The notes beneath the pieces are model-generated. The model did not search any database and had not been told where the DNA came from. It saw nothing but the letters and a program-made list of their open reading frames with translations. A stretch of DNA of 64,000 bases, taken from an uncultured bacterium. Its GTDB lineage: Bacteria > Bacteroidota > Bacteroidia > Bacteroidales > Bacteroidaceae. Shown here in pieces: positions 53,353 to 60,471 of the stretch (the first letter of the stretch is position 1; each line of letters opens with the position of its first letter). The stretch lies in assembly GCA_905214625.1 (NCBI GenBank), contig CAJMMQ010000001.1:158178-222177 (forward strand), read 5' to 3'. The translations under genes were made by a program, and so were the position numbers.

Positions 53353-53620
53353 GGGATATAAAATGGCATTGCTTAAAGCGGAATAAAGTGCTGTGTTGCT
53401 TTGTAACTCATTGATATTAAATGGTTTGTACTGTTGTGCCGATTTGTCGGGATGTTGTGCGTAAAACAGATTGTTCTGCCTTATGTGTAAAATCTTCTTG
53501 CATGAGCTGAAGATAACAAAGCCGGCGCAAGGCAAACTTTGTGAAATAAACGCTGCAATGTTTTTTGTCGTTTACATACGATTTTTAGCTGGCTGCATGG
53601 AAAATTAATGCTTTATAGTC

Positions 53621-53651
53621 TTTGTGTTTACGCTTAAAAGAGCTAACTTTG
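53621..53651 (+). promoter_or_regulatory. Promoter of the subtilase-xseAB unit
   Basis: TTTG (53621-53624), 19 bases, TAACTTTG (53644-53651): perfect consensus; the start codon is 26 bp downstream. Confidence 0.8.
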
Positions 53652-53677
53652 CATTTAATAAAAAATAATGTCGGCAG

Positions 53678-55096
53678 ATGAAAAAGCTAATATTTCTTTT
53701 CGTCTTTACTATATTGACAATGGCTGCAGCGGCGTACGGTTCCGACAAGGGACGCAAGATAAAGTATCCGGGCGGCAAGACTTATATGTATCGTGTCTTG
53801 CTTAAAGATAAAAACGGGACTCCTTTCAGCATAGACAGCCCAGGTGAGTTTTTGTCTGAAAAATCGATAGCACGACGCAGGCGGCAGCATATAGCAATAG
53901 ATTCTACCGACTTGCCTGTTAATCCGGCATATATTAAGGCTATAAGTTCTGAGGATGTTGCCGTTGTGAGCCGCAGCAAATGGAACAACACACTGCTTGT
54001 GCGGAGCAAGAATGCCGAGCTTGTCAGACGCTTGTCACTGTTGCCCTGCGTCAAGAGTGTCAAAAAGGTATGGACCTCGCCAGACTCCATCAATTCCGTT
54101 TCGTCAAGAATGAAGTATCACACCGAGTTTAACCGTTGGGACACCGTGGCGCAGAATTATTACGGAGTTACCCGTGAGCAGGTAGAGATGCTTGGCGGAG
54201 TGCGTATGCACAATCATGGGTTTACGGGCAAGGGAATCACTATTGCCGTTTTTGACGGCGGCTTTATGAACACTGACCTTATTCCTTGCCTGCAAGATGT
54301 AAACATTGTCGGCTGGGAAGATTTTGTGGTGCCTAAGTCTAAGAGCATATTTAAGGAAATGGAGCATGGCACAAAAGTGCTGTCGGCCATGGCCGTGAGA
54401 GAGCCTAACATATTTGTCGGTACGGCTCCAGATGCTTCTTACTGGCTTCTGAGGTGCGAGGATGAATTTACAGAAAGTCTTGCCGAAGAAGACTATTGGG
54501 CCGCAGCAGCAGAATTTGCCGACAGTGTTGGGGTTGACGTAATAAACAGTTCATTGGGCTTTCATGATTTCGACGACAGTTCTGGCAATTATAAATACAC
54601 CCAGCTTGACGGACACACTGCTCTTATTTCAGCTACGGCTTCGATGCTTGCTTCAAAAGGGATCGTACTTGTAAACAGTGCCGGCAACGACGGCATGTCG
54701 TCGTGGAAAAAGATTAACGTGCCGGCCGATGCCGACAATATCATAACTGTTGGCGCAGTAAGTCCAAACGGCCGTAACGCGGCTTTCAGCAGTATCGGTC
54801 CAACGGCCGACAACCGTGTAAAGCCCGACGTAATGGCCCTTGGCAGTCCGGCATCGGTAATCACCGGCCGCGGCACTATAATTAGGGATATGGGCACCTC
54901 GTTCTCAGCTCCCCTTGTAGCCGGTATGGTGGCTTGTCTGTGGCAGGCTTTGCGCGACAAGACGGCGCTGGAGATAATAGACATCGTAAGGCGATGTGCG
55001 GACAACTATTCCACACCCGATAACATTTACGGCTATGGCGTGCCTGATTTCTGGCGTGCCTATACAACGGCCAGACAGCAAGACCGCCAGAAATGA
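53678..55096 (+). CDS. Secreted S8 (subtilisin-like) serine peptidase
   Basis: A 472-residue exported protease. Signal peptide about 1-20, a propeptide-like region (about 25-130), then the S8 domain with Asp193 (AVFDGG), His230 (EHGTKV), Asn337 (NSAGND) and the nucleophile Ser408 (GTSFSAP), so all catalytic residues are present. The protein ends soon after the domain, without a T9SS C-terminal signal or an anchor, so export is probably by the Sec route to the periplasm or outer face. Followed with a 4-bp overlap by xseA, a common Bacteroidales neighbourhood. Confidence 0.92.
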   Translation: MKKLIFLFVFTILTMAAAAYGSDKGRKIKYPGGKTYMYRVLLKDKNGTPFSIDSPGEFLSEKSIARRRRQHIAIDSTDLPVNPAYIKAISSEDVAVVSRSKWNNTLLVRSKNAELVRRLSLLPCVKSVKKVWTSPDSINSVSSRMKYHTEFNRWDTVAQNYYGVTREQVEMLGGVRMHNHGFTGKGITIAVFDGGFMNTDLIPCLQDVNIVGWEDFVVPKSKSIFKEMEHGTKVLSAMAVREPNIFVGTAPDASYWLLRCEDEFTESLAEEDYWAAAAEFADSVGVDVINSSLGFHDFDDSSGNYKYTQLDGHTALISATASMLASKGIVLVNSAGNDGMSSWKKINVPADADNIITVGAVSPNGRNAAFSSIGPTADNRVKPDVMALGSPASVITGRGTIIRDMGTSFSAPLVAGMVACLWQALRDKTALEIIDIVRRCADNYSTPDNIYGYGVPDFWRAYTTARQQDRQK

Positions 55097-56457
55097 AACA
55101 CACCATATCGCTTCTTGAACTCAATGGCCTTGTAAGAGAGACTCTCGAAATTGGCATGCCTGATGCCTATTGGGTTGAGGCTGAGCTGGCAGACGTGCGC
55201 GAGTCAGCCGGCCATTGTTATATGGAGCTGGTGCAGAAAGACGAGTTTGGCAGCATCCCCGTAGCCCGTGCTTCAGCCAAGTGCTGGCGTAACACATGGA
55301 TGCTTGTCCGTCCGCATTTCGAGCGTGTCACGGGCGAGAGGCTTCATGCCGGCATGAAAGTTCTTTTGCAGGTCCGCGCACAGTTTCACGAAAACTACGG
55401 ATTCTCGTGGATTGTTACAGACATCGACCCTACATTTACGCTTGGCGATATGGCTCGCAAGCGCATGGAGATTGTGCAGACTTTAAAAGAGGAAGGTGTT
55501 TTCGACCTCAACCGTGAGCTTTCCATTCCGCTTTTTGCGCAGCGCATAGCCGTAATTTCAAGTGCCACCGCCGCAGGCTATGGCGACTTTTGCAGTCAGC
55601 TTGGCAATAATGCTTACGGATTCGACTTTCTTGTAGAATTGTTTCCGGCCGTTATGCAGGGCGAACAGGTTGAGCAGAGCGTCATTGCGGCTCTCAACCG
55701 TATAAATGACTGTGCCGACTTGTTCGATTGTGTTGTCATCATCCGTGGCGGCGGAGCCACGAGCGACCTTTCAGGTTTCGATACATTGGCTCTTGCCGAG
55801 AATGTGGCCAATTTCCCGCTTCCCGTAATCACGGGTATAGGCCATGAGCGCGACGAGTCGGTGCTCGATATGGTGGCTAACACAAGGGTAAAGACCCCTA
55901 CGGCCGCTGCTGCTTTTCTTATAGATAATCTTAAACATGTGCTCGACCGTATCAATACGGCCAAAGACCGCATTACCTCGGCCGTGCGCCGTCGTCTCGA
56001 CTACGAGTCAATGCGCCTTGCCCGTATGTCGGTCAGCATCCCGTCCTTGTCTTCGCTCGTCATTACCAGGCGACAGTCATCGCTTTCGTCTCTTTATGGC
56101 CGCCTTTGTGCCGCTGCGTCGTCGGGTCTGGCTTCGCGCCGTTCACGTCTCGAATCCATTGGCGCGTCTCTTGCCCCTTTGTCTTCGCGCCTTATTCTCG
56201 TCGAAGGGCATCGTGTGCAGATGTTTGCCCAGCGTGTGGCTGCTTCTGATCCGTCGCTGCTCCTGCGCCGTGGCTATTCAATTACGCTTCACAACGGGCG
56301 GGCCGTTACCGATGCGTCAACACTTGCATGTGGTGATGTTCTCGAAACACGTTTTGCCAGCGGCTCAGCCGTGTCGGTAGTCCGTTCTTCCGGCCGCTCT
56401 CCGGCAAGCAACATTGAGGCGACAGACAAGAATGATGCACATATTGAGGATAAATAA
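55093..56457 (+). CDS. xseA: Exodeoxyribonuclease VII large subunit
   Basis: A 454-residue nuclease subunit. N-terminal OB-fold (about 1-105; YWVEAELADVRESAGHCYMEL), then the catalytic domain with AVISSATAAGYGDF, VVIIRGGGATSDLSGFD, GIGHERDESVLDMVA and TRVKTPTAAAAFL, and a C-terminal coiled coil. Works with XseB to degrade single-stranded DNA in repair. ATGA overlap with the subtilase gene; xseB follows after 26 bp. Confidence 0.95.
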   Translation: MKHTISLLELNGLVRETLEIGMPDAYWVEAELADVRESAGHCYMELVQKDEFGSIPVARASAKCWRNTWMLVRPHFERVTGERLHAGMKVLLQVRAQFHENYGFSWIVTDIDPTFTLGDMARKRMEIVQTLKEEGVFDLNRELSIPLFAQRIAVISSATAAGYGDFCSQLGNNAYGFDFLVELFPAVMQGEQVEQSVIAALNRINDCADLFDCVVIIRGGGATSDLSGFDTLALAENVANFPLPVITGIGHERDESVLDMVANTRVKTPTAAAAFLIDNLKHVLDRINTAKDRITSAVRRRLDYESMRLARMSVSIPSLSSLVITRRQSSLSSLYGRLCAAASSGLASRRSRLESIGASLAPLSSRLILVEGHRVQMFAQRVAASDPSLLLRRGYSITLHNGRAVTDASTLACGDVLETRFASGSAVSVVRSSGRSPASNIEATDKNDAHIEDK

Positions 56458-56483
56458 TTTTATTTTTTATTAAAATAACGACC

Positions 56484-56684
56484 ATGCCTAAAGAAATAAA
56501 ATATGATGAGGCCATAAGGCAGCTTGAAGACATTGTAGCCAAGATGGAAAGCAACGAGCTCGATGTCGACAGTCTTAGTCAGCAGCTCAAGACAGCCCAG
56601 AAACTTATTAAAATATGTAAGGATAAACTAAGTCGTGCAGACAGTGACATAAAGAAAATTCTACAAGACGACAACGCCGGCTGA
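56484..56684 (+). CDS. xseB: Exodeoxyribonuclease VII small subunit
   Basis: A 66-residue helical protein: MPKEIKYDEAIRQLEDIVAK and MESNELDVDSLSQQL are typical of XseB. It binds the C-terminal part of XseA and allows nuclease activity. Third gene after the subtilase and xseA. Confidence 0.95.
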   Translation: MPKEIKYDEAIRQLEDIVAKMESNELDVDSLSQQLKTAQKLIKICKDKLSRADSDIKKILQDDNAG

Positions 56685-56750
56685 ATAAGACGGCCCAATA
56701 GGCGATGAAGTTATTTAAATCTGACATTTTTAATAAATTAAGTCATAAAA

Positions 56751-56782
56751 ATTGCTGATTAGTAATATTATTATTATTTTTG
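56751..56782 (+). promoter_or_regulatory. Promoter of ilvE
   Basis: ATTG (56751-56754), 20 bases, TATTTTTG (56775-56782). The -7 box is perfect and the -33 has one mismatch. Leader about 90 bases. Confidence 0.55.
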
Positions 56783-56879
56783 CCGTTGGTATATCGGGGT
56801 TATACTTTACAATTGGTTAATCACGGTGGCTTTTGTTAATAGAGTAAAATTTGTTGTATACTTTAAAAATAATATGATT

Positions 56880-57902
56880 ATGAAAAATCTGGATTGGGCA
56901 AAATTGCCTTTCGGTTACATTCCGACAGACTATAACGTGCGTTGCTTTTATCGCGACGGCAAGTGGGGTGAAATTGAAGTTTGCTCCGACGAATATATCA
57001 AGATGCACATGGCTGCTACGTGTCTGCACTACGGCCAGGAGGCTTTTGAGGGTTTGAAGGCTTATCGCTGTCCTGACGGAAAGGTTCGCGTGTTCCGTAT
57101 GGATGAAAACGCAGCCCGCTTGCAGAGCACATGCCGCGGCATTCTTATGCCGGAGGTTTCTACAGAGCTGTTTGAGGAAATGGTCACCAAGGTAGTGCGC
57201 TTAAACCAGGATTACATACCTACATACGAGAGCGGTGCCACTCTTTACATACGTCCGCTGCTCGTCGGCATGTCGGCACAGGTTGGTGTTCATCCCGCCA
57301 GCGAGTATCTCTTTATGATATTTGTAACTCCCGTAGGCCCTTACTTCAAAGGTGGATTTGCTACAAATCCTTATGTCATCATACGCGAGTACGACCGTTC
57401 GGCTCCTCTCGGCACAGGTATATACAAAGTGGGCGGTAACTATGCTGCTTCTTTGCGCGCAAACAAGATGGCTCACGACCTCGGATATGCATGCGAGTTC
57501 TATCTCGACGCAAAGGAGAAAAAGTATATGGACGAGTGTGGTGCTGCCAACTTCTTCGGTATCAAGGACAACACATACGTTACTCCTAAGTCTACCAGTA
57601 TTCTGCCGAGCATCACCAACAAGAGCCTCATGCAGCTGGCTGAAGACATGGGCATGAAGGTTGAGCGCCGCCAGATTCCTGAAGAGGAGCTGGCTACATT
57701 CGAGGAGGCCGGAGCATGCGGTACGGCTGCCGTTATCAGTCCTATCTCTAAGATTGACGACCTGGAGAACAATAAGAGCTATGTTATCAGCAAGGACGGC
57801 AAGCCCGGACCTATCAGCACAAAGCTCTACAACAAGCTGCGCGGCATTCAGTATGGCACAGAGCCTGACATCCACAACTGGACAAAGGTGGTAATTGAAT
57901 AA
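56880..57902 (+). CDS. ilvE: Branched-chain amino acid aminotransferase
   Basis: A 340-residue class IV PLP aminotransferase for the last step of Val, Leu and Ile synthesis. Conserved: HYGQEAFEGLKAYR, RPLLVGMSAQVGV, PLGTGIYKVGGNYAAS (PLP Lys), DECGAANFFGI and EACGTAAVISPI. Length is typical of the type II (Bacteroidetes and eukaryote-like) group. The Met at 56826 belongs to a leader extension; 56880 gives MKNLDWAKLPFGY, the standard start. Monocistronic. Confidence 0.95.
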   Translation: MKNLDWAKLPFGYIPTDYNVRCFYRDGKWGEIEVCSDEYIKMHMAATCLHYGQEAFEGLKAYRCPDGKVRVFRMDENAARLQSTCRGILMPEVSTELFEEMVTKVVRLNQDYIPTYESGATLYIRPLLVGMSAQVGVHPASEYLFMIFVTPVGPYFKGGFATNPYVIIREYDRSAPLGTGIYKVGGNYAASLRANKMAHDLGYACEFYLDAKEKKYMDECGAANFFGIKDNTYVTPKSTSILPSITNKSLMQLAEDMGMKVERRQIPEEELATFEEAGACGTAAVISPISKIDDLENNKSYVISKDGKPGPISTKLYNKLRGIQYGTEPDIHNWTKVVIE

Positions 57903-58039
57903 TTCAAAATTCATAATTTATAAATTACAAATCCATAATTCATAGTTCATTATTCATAATTGGCAACTTTGGTTGTAAATTGTCCGTATGTTGACAAATA
58001 ATTATGAATTGTGAATTATGAATTATGAATTATTTTAAG
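57903..58039. repeat. AT-rich inverted repeat before trmB
   Basis: CATAATTCATAGTTCATTAT-type repeats at 57933-57961 and the complement AATTATGAATTGTGAATTATG at 58000-58030 can form a long imperfect hairpin. Its right arm ends about 10 bases before the trmB start. No other feature. Confidence 0.6.
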
Positions 58040-58810
58040 ATGAGTAAAGGAAAATTGGCAAAGTTCGCCGACATGGCGAGATATGAGAATGTGTTTCAAT
58101 ATCCCTATTCGGTTGTTGAGAATGTTCCTTTTGACATGAAGGGCCGTTGGCGCGACATGTATTTCCACAACGACAACCCCATTGTGCTTGAGCTGGGATG
58201 CGGCAAGGGCGAATACACCGTTGAGCTGGCAAGGCTCTATCCCGACGTCAACTTTATTGGTGTCGATATAAAGGGCGCACGCATGTGGACCGGGGCAACG
58301 CAGGCTCTCAACGACGGATTGAAGAATGTGGCTTTCCTTCGTACCAACATCGAGATTATCGACCGCTTTTTCGGTTCCGGCGAAGTGCAGGAAATCTGGC
58401 TCACGTTCAGCGATCCGCAGATGAAGAACGTGCGCAAGCGCCTTACCAGCACATATTTCATGGAGCGTTATCGCCGTTTTCTTGTCGATGGAGGCATAGT
58501 TCATGTTAAGACCGACAGCAATTTCCTTTTTACATACACCACATACATGACAGAGCGCAACGCCTTTCCGGTGCTGTTCTCAACCACCGACCTTTATCAT
58601 GCAGAAGGTCTTGATGCCGACACTATGCGTATTCTTTCAATCCAGACATATTATGAAAGTCAGTGGATTGAGCGTGGACTCAACATTAAATATATGAAGT
58701 TCCGCCTTCCTGCCACAGGCGACATGACTGAGCCCGACGTGGAGATACCCGTTGACGACTATCGCAGCTACAAGCGCACACGCCGCAGCGGCGTAGATAT
58801 GCGTAAGTAG
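58040..58810 (+). CDS. trmB: tRNA (guanine-N7)-methyltransferase
   Basis: A 256-residue SAM enzyme that methylates G46 of tRNA. SAM motif [16 protein letters not shown], then [27 protein letters not shown] segment and [17 protein letters not shown]. Start: the Met at 58040 ([15 protein letters not shown]) is the normal one; the ATG at 58025 lies in the upstream inverted repeat. The C-terminal tail after residue 225 is longer than in E. coli, as in other Bacteroidetes. Confidence 0.94.
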   Translation: MSKGKLAKFADMARYENVFQYPYSVVENVPFDMKGRWRDMYFHNDNPIVLELGCGKGEYTVELARLYPDVNFIGVDIKGARMWTGATQALNDGLKNVAFLRTNIEIIDRFFGSGEVQEIWLTFSDPQMKNVRKRLTSTYFMERYRRFLVDGGIVHVKTDSNFLFTYTTYMTERNAFPVLFSTTDLYHAEGLDADTMRILSIQTYYESQWIERGLNIKYMKFRLPATGDMTEPDVEIPVDDYRSYKRTRRSGVDMRK

Positions 58811-58959
58811 TGGCATGGCCGCTTTTGCGCGGTTACATGGCTTTGTACGTTATGCGTATTTCGCATACATGCCAGGGCTTTGTTCTAATATCTCTTTTTA
58901 TGTCTTAATATTATGTCTGTAAGAGCGTATTGCAGGCATAAAATATTTTGCGATAACTG

Positions 58960-60135
58960 ATGACTGTAGAGCTTAAAGAAAACGGCGGACTTCCCGCTCA
59001 TGTGTTGTGGACCCTTGCCATTGTGGCCGGTGTGTCGGTTGCCAATATCTATTACAATCAGCCGCTGCTCAATGTCATGCGTCATGATTTGGGCATCAGC
59101 GAGTTCAGTTCCAACCTCATAGCCATGATTACCCAGGTAGGATATGCCGTCGGGTTGCTTTTCATCGTTCCTCTTGGCGATCTGTGCCGCAGGAAGAATA
59201 TAGTGCTTATAAACTTCAGCGTGCTTGTGTTCTCTCTTTTGGCCATTGCCTGTTCCACGAGTGTCGAGGTTATATGGGCAGCGTCGTTTCTCACCGGCGT
59301 AGGCTCAATGATTCCGCAGATATTTGTTCCCATTGCCTCACAGTTTTCGCGTCCCGAACATAAAGGGCGCAATGTAGGCATAGTCATTTCCGGACTGCTC
59401 ACCGGCATCCTTGCTTCGCGCGTTGTCAGCGGGGTAGTGGGTGATATGCTCGGATGGCGTGCAATGTATTTTATAGCCTCCGGCTTGATGCTGGTCTGCG
59501 CCTTCGTTGTCTTGAAGGTTTTGCCCGACATCCGTCCTACATTCAAAGGCTCTTATGCCAAGCTCATGGGCTCGCTGTTCTCTCTTGTGCGCGATTATCC
59601 GGCCCTGCGCGTCTATTCAGTAAGAGCCGGTTTGGCCTTCGGCTCGTTTCTTTCGCTTTGGGCCTGTCTTGCGTTCAAGATGGCTCAGGCTCCGTTTCAT
59701 GCCGACAGCGATGTTGTCGGCTTTCTCGGTCTTTGCGGTATTGCCGGTGCGCTCACGGCCTCGTCCGTAGGCAAGCATGTCAGGACGGTAGGCATACGCC
59801 GTTTCAATTTCATAGGTTGCGCCCTCATGCTGCTTGCGTGGGCATCTGTGCTGTTTCTTGGCGACACCTATGTGGGCATCATAGCCGGCGTAATTATTAT
59901 CGACATCGGCATGCAGTGCATACAGCTCAGCAATCAGGCCAGCATGTTCGATGTATGCCCCGGTGCGTCAAACCGTGTCAACACCATATTCATGACAACC
60001 TATTTTGCCGGAGGTTCTCTCGGCACTTTTCTTGCCGGAGCCGGGTGGCAGGCTGCCATGTGGCCCGGAGTGGTGGCCGTTGGCGTGCTGCTTACGCTGT
60101 CTTCTCTTTGTGTAACGCTGTTTACGCGTCGCTGA
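58960..60135 (+). CDS. MFS transporter (12 helices)
   Basis: A 391-residue inner-membrane protein with 12 predicted helices and MFS marks (loop 2-3 PLGDLCRRKNIVLINF; GSMIPQIFVPIASQ). The N-terminus ALPAHVLWTLAIVAGVSVANIYYNQPLLNVM-type is typical of the YgaY-like subgroup. It probably exports small organic molecules; substrate unknown. Own leader of about 150 bp after trmB; strong terminator after it. Confidence 0.92.
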   Translation: MTVELKENGGLPAHVLWTLAIVAGVSVANIYYNQPLLNVMRHDLGISEFSSNLIAMITQVGYAVGLLFIVPLGDLCRRKNIVLINFSVLVFSLLAIACSTSVEVIWAASFLTGVGSMIPQIFVPIASQFSRPEHKGRNVGIVISGLLTGILASRVVSGVVGDMLGWRAMYFIASGLMLVCAFVVLKVLPDIRPTFKGSYAKLMGSLFSLVRDYPALRVYSVRAGLAFGSFLSLWACLAFKMAQAPFHADSDVVGFLGLCGIAGALTASSVGKHVRTVGIRRFNFIGCALMLLAWASVLFLGDTYVGIIAGVIIIDIGMQCIQLSNQASMFDVCPGASNRVNTIFMTTYFAGGSLGTFLAGAGWQAAMWPGVVAVGVLLTLSSLCVTLFTRR

Positions 60136-60204
60136 GTTCATTTATTTTATTTAAGCCGACAGTCATGAATTAAGGTTTTACCCCAAATTGTTAATAGTAT
60201 ATAC

Positions 60205-60246
60205 TTTAACCCGAATCTTGATAACAGATTTGGGTTAAACTTTTTT
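60205..60246 (+). terminator. Terminator after the MFS gene
   Basis: TTTAACCCGAATC (60205-60217) pairs with GATTTGGGTTAAA (60227-60239), one G-T pair, then CTTTTTTATTT. The arms belong to the same motif as the dispersed repeat (AACCC..AATC), here as its own hairpin. Confidence 0.75.
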
Positions 60247-60386
60247 ATTTCATATTGATACATGCCTTTTTTGCCTGCTCAGGCATGTCTTGTTGATGTT
60301 AGGCAACAATGTGTATTTTATGTCTTATAATAAGATAGTGCATTTTTTTATATGATTTTTGCATTTTTTTGTCAGGAGTTTTGCTG

Positions 60387-60394
60387 TAAATTTG
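60387..60394 (+). promoter_or_regulatory. -7 box of the GH2 gene
   Basis: TAAATTTG matches TAnnTTTG. TTTG elements upstream have spacings of 15 and 25, not the usual 19-21, so it may need an activator. Confidence 0.35.
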
Positions 60395-60471
60395 CCGACG
60401 GAAAACAACATAAGTGTGCCGTGTGTTGATATATGGTGCCACCAAGCATAGATAACCAAACCTGAATAAAT

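Larger units (their letters stand above)
52932..53677. other. 746-bp gap between divergent MATE and subtilase genes
   Basis: Contains the MATE promoter (52957-52987), array B (53265-53352) and the subtilase promoter (53621-53651). The remainder, 52988-53264 and 53353-53620, is AT-rich with no convincing gene; small ORFs there read through repeat DNA. Confidence 0.65.
60136..60471. other. Gap between MFS and GH2 genes
   Basis: Holds a terminator (60205-60246), a small hairpin ACATGCCT/AGGCATGT (60260-60288), and a -7 box TAAATTTG (60387-60394) before the GH2 gene. No gene seen. Confidence 0.6.

Noticed and set aside
53248..53535. 95-aa minus-strand ORF over array B
   Set aside because: Crosses the repeat array; no start signals or recognisable domain.
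60205..60239. Insertion sequence end
   Set aside because: The inverted arms are short, followed by a T-run and placed at a gene end; a terminator explains them better, and no transposase is near.
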